This document shows positions 11,446 through 21,868 of a stretch of 64,000 nt of DNA, in pieces. A program made the translations under genes and the position numbers. Where the stretch lies: contig CM053141.1 in assembly GCA_028571685.1 (NCBI GenBank), forward strand, positions 2,480,001-2,544,000, written 5' to 3'. The DNA comes from Heterohyrax brucei. Lineage: Eukaryota > Chordata > Mammalia > Hyracoidea > Procaviidae. Numbering within the stretch: the stretch's first letter is position 1; each line of letters opens with the position of its first letter. A model generated the notes under the pieces. The model worked only from the letters and a program-made list of their open reading frames with translations. It was not told the DNA's origin and ran no database searches.

Positions 11446-11751
11446 GCCTGTGGAAGACGGAGTTGGCACATGCTGTGTGACAGATACATTAATCAAAACA
11501 ATGACAACAGGGAAGTGCGGCTGCTGAGGCTGTTTACACACAATCAGACAGCTCATGGAATTTGGTTTCTTGGTTTGGCATTTTAGGTCACGGTTTCATG
11601 AGACATCCTAGTTAACTGGCCTAATGTGCTTAGAACTTCTGCTCCACCTCTTATGTCTTTGGCATGTCCACACTTGCAGTGGCCCTTCCTGGTGGGACAA
11701 TTGGTCTCTATTGGCCTGGAGTAACAGAGGAAGGAGAGTCAGGGGTAGAAT

Positions 11752-11955
11752 CCATCCAAGTCATTGCCGTCCACTCAATTACGACTCACAGGGACCCTAG
11801 AGGTCAGAGTAGAACTGCTTCATAGGGTTTCCTAGGGTGAACTCTTTACAAAAGTGGACTGCTACATCTTTATCCCACGGAGCTGCAGGTGGGTCGGAAT
11901 TGGCCTTTTAATTAGCAGCCAAGTGCTTAACCACTGGGTCGCCAGGGCTTCAGAG
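11752..11955 (-). mobile_element. AfroSINE-type SINE, near full length
   Basis: On the plus strand it reads 'tcaattacgactcacaggga', 'tagggtttcctagggtgaac', 'ctttatcccacggagctgca' and ends in 'cttaaccactgggtcgccag', the antisense of a tRNA-like head. It is the form with the longer middle section. Confidence 0.8.
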
Positions 11956-12573
11956 TTGGGACAGGGAGGAGGACAGGGAATGCATGGCTAATTGCCTCCC
12001 TGAACAACAACTGCCTTTGCCTTGAGGCCAGAATTGGATGGTGTCTGGCTACCATTACTCTACATTTTGATCAGTAATTCTAAAGAAGAATCCCAATATT
12101 TAAAAGGGGGAAAAGCAGAACAGAATTTCACCTTTTCATGAAAGGCAGACTTTCCAGATTCTTTTTGGCCCACTAAGGCTAGATTAACCCTTAAAACCAT
12201 TGCTGTGAGATAATCTTTAAACCTTAAACCAAAAATATGATGTGAGGTCTTCTTTAAACCAAATAATAATTAGTAAAAAAATGTTTGCCTTGAGCCCTGT
12301 GCTCTTTGAAGAACTATATATGTAAGATCAAACTGACATCACCCACTAGAAAGAATAGACAGGAAACTTAAGAAGGCATTGAGCTCATGTTAATGGGGAG
12401 GAACAATTCAGAAAAGAAGGGTGAAGACGGTGGCGCAGGACTCCTACAGGTACTTGTTACAAGTGTACTGCACTAACCGATTTACTCAAGAAAAGGTATA
12501 CAAACAGCACCAACTTACATTACGGGGTCACAGTGAATCACACTCACAACAACCCTTTTTTGCACATTTTATT
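11956..12573. repeat. Probable old mammalian repeat, unnamed; no gene
   Basis: The part from about 12180 to 12430 ('gagataatctttaaacctta', 'gatgtgaggtcttctttaaa', 'catgttaatggggaggaaca') resembles a dispersed sequence that I recognise from several placental genomes but cannot name. The rest shows nothing. Confidence 0.35.
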
Positions 12574-12663
12574 GTTAATAATATATACTACATGTATGTA
12601 GCCAAGCCAAGTGCCGTCGAGTCGGATCCGACTCATGGTTAGTAATATATACTATATATATAG
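12574..12663 (-). mobile_element. Micro-insertion of a SINE 3' end with long flanking duplication
   Basis: The insert at 12600-12637 is 38 nt, begins 'agccaagccaagtgccgtcg' and contains the perfect palindrome 'gagtcggatccgactc'. The flanks share 'gttaataatatatacta' (12574-12590) and 'gttagtaatatatacta' (12638-12654), and the similarity continues with mismatches to about 26 nt. Only the 3' tip of the SINE was inserted. Confidence 0.65.
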
Positions 12664-13379
12664 TTAGCAACATATGATACATACGATGCTGCAATACGTA
12701 AGGCACTGATGTTATTCTCATTCCAACCCCCAAAGATACATAAAGGTCAGATTTATGAAGACACTGATAATACAAGACAATAATAATGAAAACTGAAAAA
12801 AGAAAAACAATGAGCCATTGATTTACATCAGCACTGAATTAGGACACAGCTGTGGGAGCAAAACCAGTGATAAGTCAGGAACTGCCGGTATACTGCTGGT
12901 AGGAGAGTCAGTTTGTGCAGTTTTGGTAAGAAATTATTAGACAATAATAAAGAAGGATTTAAGTCATTATTTTTGTTAAGTTTTTAGACCTACATTATAC
13001 ATTTTTCACGAGGAATTAATTAGAAGAAATGTCAAACAGAATGTAAACATAGTTTCAATGCACTGCTATTAATAGATTAAGGGAGAAATAATCACATACT
13101 CTTCATGAGATAAAAGTTGAAATAAGTTATAGTATAACAGAAATTAAGATGACATGGGGACATAAGTGAAGATTTACATAAATTAAAAGGAGCATTAAAC
13201 TCTTGAAGAGAAAGTTTGAATAACCTAAATACATCTATTATCTTGAATTATCCTATATGATTAATAAAATTTCAATAAAAATTAATAAAATATATTGTTT
13301 ATGACTTGACAAACTTCTGAAATTTTAATGAATAAATATATATGTGATGTAAGTAAAGTATCACTCATGATACACTAAT
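12664..13379. other. No gene recognised; AT-rich
   Basis: The stretch is AT-rich, with A-rich runs and 'attaataaaatttcaataaa'-like sequence that could be decayed L1. No frame or RNA signature was recognised. Confidence 0.35.
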
Positions 13380-13722
13380 TTCTGCTGCAGTGACAAGTGA
13401 CTCTCAGGTCTCAGGGATTAAAGCAGCAAATGTTTCTTTCCCACTAACATCATTTCAGAATACGACTTTGCATGGTTCTAATTTTCTTGCTGAACTCAGG
13501 CTGATGGGACTTCAGCTTTCTGGAACATGGATGTACACCAAGGAAGAGAGACAAGAGATCATAATGAAGGCTACCCTGACTGTCACAGCAATTTCTTGAA
13601 GTGCCGTATGTCACTTCTGCGTACATTTCTTTGGCTAAAGAAAGTCATACTGCCATGCCTGACTTCAAAAAATGAAGGAAGAAGGAAGAAAGGGGATGGT
13701 AACTACCACCTCACATTGATCT
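13380..13722. repeat. Old mammalian interspersed repeat, same family as 586-822
   Basis: The order 'attaaagcagcaaatgtttc', 'ctcaggctgatgggacttca', 'gtcacttctgcgtacatttc', 'ttggctaaagaaagtcatac' and 'catgcctgacttcaa' follows a dispersed repeat that I recall from many placental genomes. The family name is not certain. Confidence 0.5.
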
Positions 13723-14234
13723 GAAAAAGGAGAATTAGAGAAAATACAGCTCCTGTATAGTGATGTATATATTTATATTTAAATAAAAAAGATGACTTCA
13801 CAAATATGTACATAAATGCAATATATTTGTCCCATAACGATACATTTACACAGTATTTTATAATAATCAATCCATTATAATTAATGATGAAAATATACTT
13901 GTCACTAGAGAAATAGCCATTCAGAGAGTTATGTTGCCAGAGTCATACTTTAGATACACACAAAGTTTAATATAAAAACAAATTAAATTACAGGAATAAA
14001 ATATATACAAGAATTTCATATGTTATAGGTAGTTAAGTCCTTTATAAAACCTAAAAACCCACTGCCATCAAATAGTGTAGGTCATAAATCTTGTGAACAA
14101 CGAATACAAAAATTATATCATTCAACAGTATCAGCTAGTAGCTTAACTTCTCGCTAAAGTAAGAATCAGTACTCTTCAGGAAAAACAACCAAACATGACA
14201 TCGCCACAGAATAACATCCACAGTGCACAGCCAG
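13723..14234. other. No gene; one SINE-tail stub
   Basis: The stretch is AT-rich and without recognisable coding sequence. At 14053-14070 'aaaaacccactgccatca' is the antisense 3' tip of a standard AfroSINE, with no body and no clear flanking duplication. Confidence 0.4.
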
Positions 14235-14254
14235 CAGCCAAGTGCCGTCGAGTC
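14235..14254 (-). mobile_element. SINE 3'-end stub
   Basis: 'cagccaagtgccgtcgagtc' is the same antisense SINE tip as the other micro-insertions, here without an obvious target duplication. Confidence 0.5.
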
Positions 14255-14264
14255 AGAAAGAAAC

Positions 14265-15088
14265 AGGAAAAGGAGAGACAGTCAATGGAACTTGAAGCAG
14301 AAACAGACCAGATTAGAACCTAGCAGACAAACATTTTAAAATATGTCTGTAAATATTTTTAAATAATTAAATATGTATTTTTTTTAAGGAAGAAAATATT
14401 TCAAAAAATACAAAGAAAGGGATGATACTACTGAGGGAATCTGTAGGAAATCTCATCAGATAAATGAAAACTATATAAAAAAAAGAAAAATGCAAATTCT
14501 AAAACTAAAAAATTCAACAACTAGAAGAAAATTGATTGGGACACCAAATGGTAGACTAGAGTTGGAAGAAGAGTCAGTGAACTTGAAGGTAGATAATATG
14601 AACAATATGAACTATCCAATCTGAAGAACAGAGAGGACCAGACAGAAAAGTATGATCTTGTATTCAGGGAATTATGGATAATACTGAATGCTCTAACAGA
14701 CATGTGCTCTGCACACTAGAAAAAGTGTATAAAATCAGAGCAGGAAAAATGAAAAATAATAGCTAAGAGCTTTCAAAATTTGATGGGGGAAAAAAAAGGT
14801 TTTGTTTGTGCTATCAAGAATCTCAGTAAAAGCCAAGGAAAATAAATACAGAAATAATCACACTTTGACAAAGTGGCATTGAATAAACAGCAATAGGTTT
14901 GGTTTTTTGGTTTTGTTTGACACGTTATAATCAACACACTAGAAATGAAGTTAAGGGGAAAAAAAGACTGTGAAAGCAGCTAGGAAAAAGACACAACACG
15001 CACGGGGGGCCAGGGAGGGGAGGCAAGGGTCACAACAGCTGCTCATTTCTCAGACGACAGCAGACTGTAGGTATACACACGCAGCCTC
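14265..15088 (+). mobile_element. Old L1/HAL1-type ORF1 region, left part
   Basis: 'aaatgcaaattctaaaacta', 'gagtcagtgaacttgaaggt' and 'gactgtgaaagcagctagga' follow the order of an old L1 or HAL1 ORF1, with the coiled coil first and the RNA-binding part after it. All frames are broken. A mariner then interrupts the element, and the matching continuation lies at 16529-17190. Confidence 0.6.
14896..14919 (+). mobile_element. AfroSINE tail-only stub
   Basis: 'ggtttggttttttggttttg' is the AfroSINE terminal tail without any SINE body, lying in the old L1 ORF1 region. It may be an extremely truncated insertion or a chance T/G run. Confidence 0.4.
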
Positions 15089-16528
15089 CCAGTTCAGTTC
15101 GTGACCTTGCCACCTTGCACTCATGTTGGCAGCACTGTACAAAGAACTCAGTAAGGTTCATAACCTTGGTACATTAGCATCTCACAGCTGTGTTTGTGTC
15201 AAAGTATGGTGGTGTCTTGCTGAGTGGCTTTCATTCTTTTTTTTTGTGAAAATGTACATTCCCGTATAAATTTACACGCCCACCTGTATGCAGCTTCCAC
15301 TGCTCACCCTGCCCGGTGACAGCACACTATTCCTCTCTGCTCCATCCATGTCTCATCCTCCCAGCAGTCTCCTTTCCCCTCCTCTCCACCCACTCTCCTT
15401 GTTGTTTGCTTTTCCATGCCATCACAAAAATGCCGCAGTTTAAATTAGAACAATGAACAAACACTAAATTTCTTGTTAAACTTGGCAAGAGTGGAAGCGA
15501 AATCAGGGACACGTTAGTCCAAGTGTATGAGGATAGTGCCATGAGGAAAACAGCAGTGTACACACAGATGAAGCATTTTCTGGAGGGAGAGAAAGTGTCA
15601 CCGATGAAGAAAGGTCAGGATAGGTAGTAACGAGCAGAACTGAGGAGAGCACTGCAAAAATGTGTAGACTTGTGCAAAATCACTGGCTGTCTTTGAGAAG
15701 CACGGCACCCGAAGTAAACACTGCTGGAGAAACAGGGAAACAGTAACTGAGAATCCTGGCGTGAGAGAGGTGTGTGCAGAAATGGTCCCAAAGGAGCTCA
15801 CCACTGAACAAAAGCAAAGGAGAGTCAAAGTTGGCCAAGACCTTTCGGAGAAGCCAGATGATGTTTTGGGCTGTGTTATGACTGGAGATGAAACATGGAT
15901 GTACCAACACTGCCCTGAAACAAAGCGCTGAAGTTCGCAATGGAAGTCAGCCAGTTCTCCATGACCCAAACAGTTCCGTCAGTCCAAATCAAGAGTCAAA
16001 ATGATGTTGCTGACCTTTGTTGATATCAGAGGGATTGTTCATTATGAATTTGTACCATCTGGACAGTTAAACAAGTTTATTATTTGAAAGTGCTGAAAAG
16101 GCTGTGTGAAGAAGTTAGACAAAAACGACCTGAACTTTTTGCCAACAAGTTACCACTGTTGTATCACAACCAAGCACCAGCTTGCACAGCACTGTCTGGG
16201 AGGGAGTTTTTAGCCAGTAAACAGTTAACTGTATTGGAACACCCTCTCTGCTCACCTGATCTGGCCACCGATGACTTTTTTCTTTACTCAAAAATAATGG
16301 AAATACTGAAAGGAAGATATTTGGATGACATTCAGGACATCAAGAGTAATACAATGACAGCTCTGGTAGCCAATCTAGAGAGTTCCAAAACTGCTTTGAA
16401 GGGTGCACTAGGCACTGGCAGTGGTGCATCGCTTCCGAAGGGGAGGACTTCAAAGGTGACCGTGGTGATATTCAGCAATGAGGATGGAGCAATTTTTCTA
16501 GGATGAGTTTGCAAACTTAATTGACAGA
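15089..16528 (+). mobile_element. mariner-family DNA transposon, decayed
   Basis: The left end reads 'agttcagttcgtgaccttgc', and the right end, inverted, reads 'ctgtcaattaagtttgc'. Fragments of transposase are visible in order: an N-terminal helix-turn-helix region ('NTKFLVKLGKSGSEIRDT'-like), 'VMTGDETWMYQ', then on 16084-16506 a long open piece with 'HNQAPACTALSGREFLASK' and 'PDLATDDFF'. The last piece corresponds to the mariner D34D region; the usual HHDNAPAH reads YHNQAPAC, so the second catalytic Asp is lost. An L1 3' end interrupts the element at 15237-15401. No functional protein is possible. Confidence 0.85.
15237..15401 (-). mobile_element. L1 3' UTR tip inserted in the mariner
   Basis: The plus strand starts with a T run followed by 'gtgaaaatgtacattcccg' and passes 'ggtgacagcacactattcct' to 'ccctcctctccacccactct'. 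This is the reverse complement of the terminal L1 3' UTR seen at 9760-9950. Mariner sequence continues on both sides. Confidence 0.75.
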
Positions 16529-17190
16529 TCTTGTGCACAACAGATGAGAAAGAAATCAAGGTACCTTCAGGTTAACAAAATCTGAGTTAATTTCAGTAAG
16601 GAGACAAGAAATGCTGAAGCCTGGCCTTTAGGATAAAAGGAAATGATTTAAGCTGGAAACTTGGATTTAGAGGCAGGATTGACCAGAAACAGGAGTAGTA
16701 AATAAATGATTAACCACACAAGACAATATTTTCTTCGTTCCTGTAAATAACTGAAAAGAAAACTGATGTTTAAAATAGAAATGAAAACATTGTCATGTAA
16801 GTTTTACACATATGTAGAAGTAAAATAGGAAAAAATTACCAAAAGGATGCAAGTTGGTAAATGAAATTCTACGTTTGTAAGATCATTACATTTGTGAAGC
16901 ATAATATGGAAACTGGGAAGTACAAAGTATGATACTGGAAGTTTAATAGCCTAGGAAGAATGCAAAGAGGGAAGTAGGAAGTGTGCTGTGCTGCGGTTCA
17001 AGTGTTAAATACGAGAAGACACATGACTGACTCTCTATTCAAAAAACCTAAGGAAAGTCAATTCAGAAACAACGATGGAACAAAATAAATCTAAAACAAA
17101 CAAGTAGAAATGGAAATAAATAGCAAGAAGGCAAACCCAAGCTCAGCAAATGTATTAATTGTAAGTGGGTTAAAACTAATTGACTAGCTG
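16529..17190 (+). mobile_element. Old L1/HAL1-type element, right part
   Basis: 'aaggagacaagaaatgctga', 'acatatgtagaagtaaaata' and 'atgtattaattgtaagtggg' follow the order from the end of ORF1 through the inter-ORF region into the start of ORF2 in old L1s. It continues 14265-15088 across the mariner. Confidence 0.6.
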
Positions 17191-17199
17191 TAGGTTAAC

Positions 17200-17368
17200 T
17201 GGAGCCCTGGTAATGCGGTGGTTAAGTACTGGACTGCTAACCAAAAGATAAGTGGTTGGGATTCACCAACTGTCCCTTGGAAGCCCTATGGTGCAGTTCT
17301 GCTCTGATCTGTAGTGTCGCTACGAGTCAGAATTGAGTCAATGACAATGGGTTTTTGTTTTGTTTTGT
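17200..17368 (+). mobile_element. AfroSINE, near full length
   Basis: The head reads 'agccctggtaatgcggtggt', followed by 'aagccctatggtgcagttct', 'gtcgctacgagtcagaattg' and the tail 'gggtttttgttttgttttgt'. All parts of the standard afrotherian SINE are present. Confidence 0.9.
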
Positions 17369-17387
17369 GGTCAGCAAAGCAAATGGA

Positions 17388-17685
17388 TCTTTGTTGGAAG
17401 ATCTGCAGCCAGAAAGCTCCTTACAAATGGGGAAGTTGAGACTTTATCCCTAATACTTTAGACCTGTTATACTTTAGACCTGGAAGGACCAGTCCCTGGA
17501 GAAGGACATCATGGTAGAATGGAGGGCCAGTGAAAAGACCATGAGGGGGACTGACACAGTGGCTGCAGCGGGGCCCCAAGCACAGTAGCTACAAGGATGG
17601 TGCAGGACAAGGCAGTGTCCCGCTCTGTTGTACACAGGGTCTCCATGAATTGGAACCCGCTTGATGGAACCCAACAACAACAAGA
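17388..17685 (+). mobile_element. RTE1 3' end with a short internal tandem duplication
   Basis: 'gttggaagatctgcagccag', 'ccctggagaaggacatcatg' and the terminal 'cttgatggaacccaacaaca' match the RTE1 3' end. Around 17453-17482 'tactttagacctg' occurs twice in tandem, a local duplication within the element. Confidence 0.85.
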
Positions 17686-17751
17686 GTGAAAAGAAATAAA
17701 CTATTGTTAACACACAGAGTTAATTCTTAAAATAAGCAGTACAAGGAGGTA

Positions 17752-18092
17752 CAAAGAGCCCCCGTGACACCCGGGTTAAGCTTGCAGCTACTAATGGCAA
17801 GGTTGGCAATTAGAATCTTCCAGACACTCTTGAGTAGAAAGGCTCTGCTTCTGTGAAGATCACTGTTATCGCTTTGTGTGCTGTACAGTGATTCTGACCC
17901 ACAGCAACCACATGAAACAGTAGAACCGCACTATAGGGTTTTTGAGACTGTAAGCTTCAAGAGAGATGGCGCCACCAGGACTGCTCCAGAAAGATCTCAG
18001 CCAAGAGATCTGTCCCTACAGGACAGTTCTACTCTGTCCTGGGAGGTCACTATGAGTTGGACTTTATCGATGGCACATAAAAACAAACAACA
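17752..18092 (+). mobile_element. SINE split by a second, antisense SINE
   Basis: The plus-strand head ('gacacccgggttaagcttgc') and middle lie left of 17861, and the 3' part ('gttctactctgtcctgggag', 'cactatgagttggactttat') lies at about 18018-18092. The insert between them is an antisense SINE. Confidence 0.7.
17861..17990 (-). mobile_element. Nested antisense SINE
   Basis: 'acagtgattctgacccacag' and 'agaaccgcactatagggttt' are the antisense 3' half of an afrotherian SINE, ending at 'gatggcgccaccagg'. It lies inside the SINE at 17752-18092. Confidence 0.7.
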
Positions 18093-18169
18093 ACCTGTGT
18101 GCATACACATGGATATTTCCTACATACAGAATTCTAAAAAATCCGCACTAATCTACAATGACAGAAAAC

Positions 18170-18362
18170 AGATTAGTTGTAGCCAGGGTACTGAGTGTGC
18201 TGGAGGGAAGGATGAAAAAGACACCTGAGGACTCTCTGGGGAGTGTTGAGTACTTCTGCTGTTGTGGTAACAGTGATGGTTGTAGAGTTGTACACATAAC
18301 GCATACTGTACATATGTGTGGTTTATTTTGTATCAACTACGCCTCAATATGACTTTTTTAAA
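18170..18362 (+). mobile_element. Old L1 (L1M-type) 3' UTR end
   Basis: 'cagtgatggttgtagagttg' and 'tgtatcaactacgcctcaat', followed by a short A/T-rich tail, match the terminal 3' UTR of old mammalian L1s. Confidence 0.6.
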
Positions 18363-19121
18363 AAGCAGATTAATCCCATTACATGTACATATGTATAATT
18401 TCAAAATGCAAAAATGAGTCGGCTTTCTATAAAAAGAAAGTTAACTATGATTTAACTTTTACATACTAAAGCGTCTCTATGATGGATTCCTTTCAACTAT
18501 TTTTGTAAATTTTTTTTCTTCATCTTTCATGCCCAGACTTTAGTTAGGCTTAACTTGTGGTGAATAAGTGATTGTTTAAAGTAGCTCCCCAATGAGCAAA
18601 GTACGGTGGCCAGTCTGGCGGGGTCTGTGCTATTTGGCACTGCTTTGTCATTGCAGTCACTCTAGATAGGGACATACTACTACAGGTTATTTATTAAAGG
18701 ATATGTATTTATCTAGAATCGTGGGTGATAACAGCTTATTTAGTATAGTGAGTCAAAATTTAAATTTTAACATCATTTAGACAGAAAACTCAAATCTATA
18801 AGTTTCACCAAAGAAACTGCCTATTTTCTAATACTGTGTTCACTTTCTAGTACAGAATTTTTACTTCCATGTCCTAATTATTAATTGTGAATATTGGGAA
18901 AATGATTAAGTAAAAATAGTTTGGTGTTGTGCTCCTGGCAATGATGGCTTCTAAGCTTTCTCTTGAATATACTGACTATTGTGGGTTAATTTTCTCTCTA
19001 ACATAAGCTACACCCACTTTATTCGTATTCCCCAGTCCACAATTCTTAGATTAGAATTTAATATAATGAAGTATTATTTCTTATACCGTCTACCATGGTT
19101 TTATTTGAATACCTCTAATGA
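18363..19121. other. No gene or repeat recognised
   Basis: AT-rich intergenic sequence in which neither strand shows a coding or repeat signature that I can name. Confidence 0.4.
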
Positions 19122-19390
19122 AGGTATGATTGTTTATTTCACGTGTTAACCAGGCTAGACTGTGGTGACCAGTTAGCTGGTCAAACCTTTGTCTAGATGT
19201 TGCTGGGAAGGTGTTTTGTAGATGTGACTGGGCTTTATAGTCAGTTGACTAAACAAAGGAGATAAACTTGATAATATGAGTGGGCCCCATCCAATCGATT
19301 GAAGGCTTTCAGAGCAAAAACAGGTTTCTGGGAGCAGAAGCAGTTCAGCCTCAAGACTATAACATACATAGACTAGGGAGAACACAATTC
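19122..19390 (+). mobile_element. ERVL-related LTR fossil (MLT2-like)
   Basis: 'gtctagatgttgctgggaag', 'gggccccatccaatcgattg' and 'cagcctcaagactataacat' follow the MLT2-type LTR order. It is a decayed solo LTR without coding sequence and is placental-wide in age. Confidence 0.65.
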
Positions 19391-19539
19391 AATCCATTAC
19401 ACTCTTCTGTGGATAGATGCCCCCTGTGAGGAGTGGATCCTCTTAAAGAAATTTCTGGACTCTGTATTCCTGGACACCCTCTCCCCATCATGCTCCCCAT
19501 CAGTGGCAATCCTTGTGTGGCAGAGTTATTCCCTGGGCT

Positions 19540-20158
19540 GGATCAGTAAGCAGCATCATGACAAACAGAGAAAAGACTGAGGTTGCCGAAGATTTCATTT
19601 TAGTCGGATCAAAAATCAACACCCATGGACATGGGAATCAAGAAATCGAAAGACACATTGCACTGGAAGAAGCTGCTGGACAAGCTGTCTTTAAAGAGGA
19701 AGTAAAGATGTCACCTTGAAGACTGAGGTGCATCTGACCCACGCCATAGTATTTTTAGTTGCATCGTGTGCATGTGAAGACTGGACAATGAATAAGGAAG
19801 ACAGAAGAACTGATGCCCTTGAATTGTGGTGTTGGAGAAGAACACCGAACATACCATGGACTGCCCAAAGAACAAACAGGTGTGTCTTGGAAGAAGTACT
19901 ACCAGAGTGTTCTTTAGAAGCAAGGACAGCAAGCCTGTGTCCTCCTTTGGACAGTTTATCTAGAGGGATCAGTCCCTGGAGGAGGACATGACCCTTGGCA
20001 GAGTGGAGGGTCAGCGAAAGGGAGGGAGTCCCTTACGAGGTGGCTGTAACACGGGAAGCACTATGGGGATGGAGCAGCACCGGGGGGCTTTCCTTCTGTT
20101 GTCCGCAGGTTTGCTACGAGTCAGGGTGACTCGAGGCACCTAACAACAGCAATGTTCT
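19540..20158 (+). mobile_element. RTE1 3' region
   Basis: The element runs from 'agcagcatcatgacaaacag' through 'tgaagactgaggtgcatctg' and 'gaactgatgcccttgaattg' to the terminal 'ggcacctaacaacagcaat'. This is the RT C-terminal region and tail. A 91-codon open piece (19716-19991) retains RTE1-like sequence, but other frameshifts break the product. Confidence 0.9.
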
Positions 20159-21174
20159 AATTTTATCTCTTTGGCTCTTGTCCACAGAGGCCCAGTGGCA
20201 CTGTGTCAAGCAACCGAGCACTACCTGAGCACTACTCACCATCTTTTGTACCCACGAGAGCCTGCATTTCTGCTTGGCCTAGGTGCCGCAGACCCGGAAG
20301 GGTCTCATTTGGTGCTTTGACTGGGCTTACTGGATGTTTTCAGGCTGAGGGGTGCGAGGTGCTGAGCAGCAGTTTTACGACCTCTTTCCGAAGCAGCTGG
20401 TGGAGGCTCTGATAGTTTACCTGGTTCCACACACCTGGGTGCACAGTCTCGGCAGTCGCCAGTGCTGCCTCCGGAGCACTAGACACATACAAAGAGGGAA
20501 GGCACAGCTCATTCTAAAAGTGGTTCCACATTCCCTTCTTTCAGCTGCGTTCAGAGCTGCAGCTTACAAGGGTAGTCTGCTCTCAGGGTCTCCTGGATGC
20601 TGAGGTGGCTCTCACGGCATCACCCCCATCTGTGACTCTCAGAGGCTTGCTTCATGCTGTAGACTTTCATAAAAGATGTGTGTTACAGCTTAGATTGCAG
20701 TCAACCTTAAATTAAATGAAGCAGGGTGTTCGGATGGTATACGGATAAGTCTATGAAATATCAAATTTAAGCTTATTTCTGTCCTGGGAAATGTTCAGTG
20801 AATAGGAAAGAAAAACACAGTGCAATGAATTGTAAAGCAGGTCTTGCCACGTGGACGCTCTGGTCCTTCTGGCTAGAGAACACATTTGTCTTCTGCTCCG
20901 TGACTAAAAGTAGCACAAAAACATGGACTCATTACCCCTCATCAGCCTGTAGATTGGCAACTTGACTTGTAAGTGGGTTTAGGAAAATCCAACAGAAGAT
21001 ACAGCAAAAAGAATTGCAGTCAGAGTAAATACCCTGCAAATAATAAATATTTACATCACATTTCTAACTATTTAATGAGAAATGACTTGGGGGTCCCCTC
21101 CCAAGCTGCATTAATATGGGATACAGATCTGTGTAGGAGCCCCATTAATTATTCATTTATTCTCTTTCTCTGCC
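20159..21174. other. No gene or repeat recognised
   Basis: The 5' half is moderately GC-rich with short open frames, including an 83-codon frame at 20352-20603 that lacks any domain. The 3' half is AT-rich. No repeat was recognised. Confidence 0.4.
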
Positions 21175-21362
21175 ACTGACTCCAGATCCCTCATGGGCAG
21201 AGACTCAGTTTTATTTACTGCCATTCATTCTGTCCATAATAACTCCAACACCTTCCAGTGGGGGAAAAAAAAAGAGAATTCTAGACTCTTGAGAGCTGCT
21301 AATAAGTGTTTGTGAGTAAATGGGTAGATGGAAGAATGGATGGGTGAATGAATGATTGACTT
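21175..21362 (+). mobile_element. L2-like LINE 3' end
   Basis: 'tcatgggcagagactcagtt', 'ttatttactgccattcattc' and the ending 'gggtgaatgaatgattgact' follow the L2 3' end, with its tandem TGAATGAA terminus. It is ancient and heavily diverged. Confidence 0.65.
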
Positions 21363-21648
21363 TATAGCCTTTTGCCTGTTGTTCAAGGTATAAATGAAAC
21401 CCATCACATTTCAGTTATGTTACCATTGATGCTTTTAGAATAGTTACTGATACTTAATGCTTTAGATGTCCTTCAAATATTAAATTCAAGAACTGTTATT
21501 GGTGAAAATATAGCATCTAGTCTAAACACTAATGTATATTTCTCACCAGGGCTTGTTGGAGACCTTTTGGACACATAAGTACTATGTCTCAGTGAAGATA
21601 AATCAACAAAATAGAAACCATTCTGTATATTTTAATTGAAAAAAATTA

Positions 21649-21868
21649 AGCTAGGTGGTATCTGTGGGTGAGGCAAAGTTAATATGCTCAACTCTTAGCA
21701 GAAATGTTGGTGGTTTGAGTCTATCCAAAGGCACTTTGCAAGAAAGGCCTGGCAATCTCCTTCTGAAAGGTCAGCCATTAAAAACTCTACAGAGCCTAGT
21801 TCTACTCCAGCATACATGGGTGGGTTTCCTATGAATCAGAGCCAACCTGGTGGCAGTGGGTTTTCACA
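21649..21868 (+). mobile_element. Afrotherian SINE, long-middle form
   Basis: 'gaaaggcctggcaatctcct', 'gtcagccattaaaaactcta' and 'ctatgaatcagagccaacct' define the SINE form that carries a middle module shared with the RTE1 5' UTR. The end 'ggcagtgggttttcaca' is the usual terminus. Confidence 0.8.

Noticed and set aside
16084-16506. 140-codon open frame as a possible host gene derived from a mariner transposase
   Set aside because: It is only the C-terminal part of a mariner whose upstream coding region is interrupted by an L1 tip and stops, and there is no sign of a host exon or fused domain.
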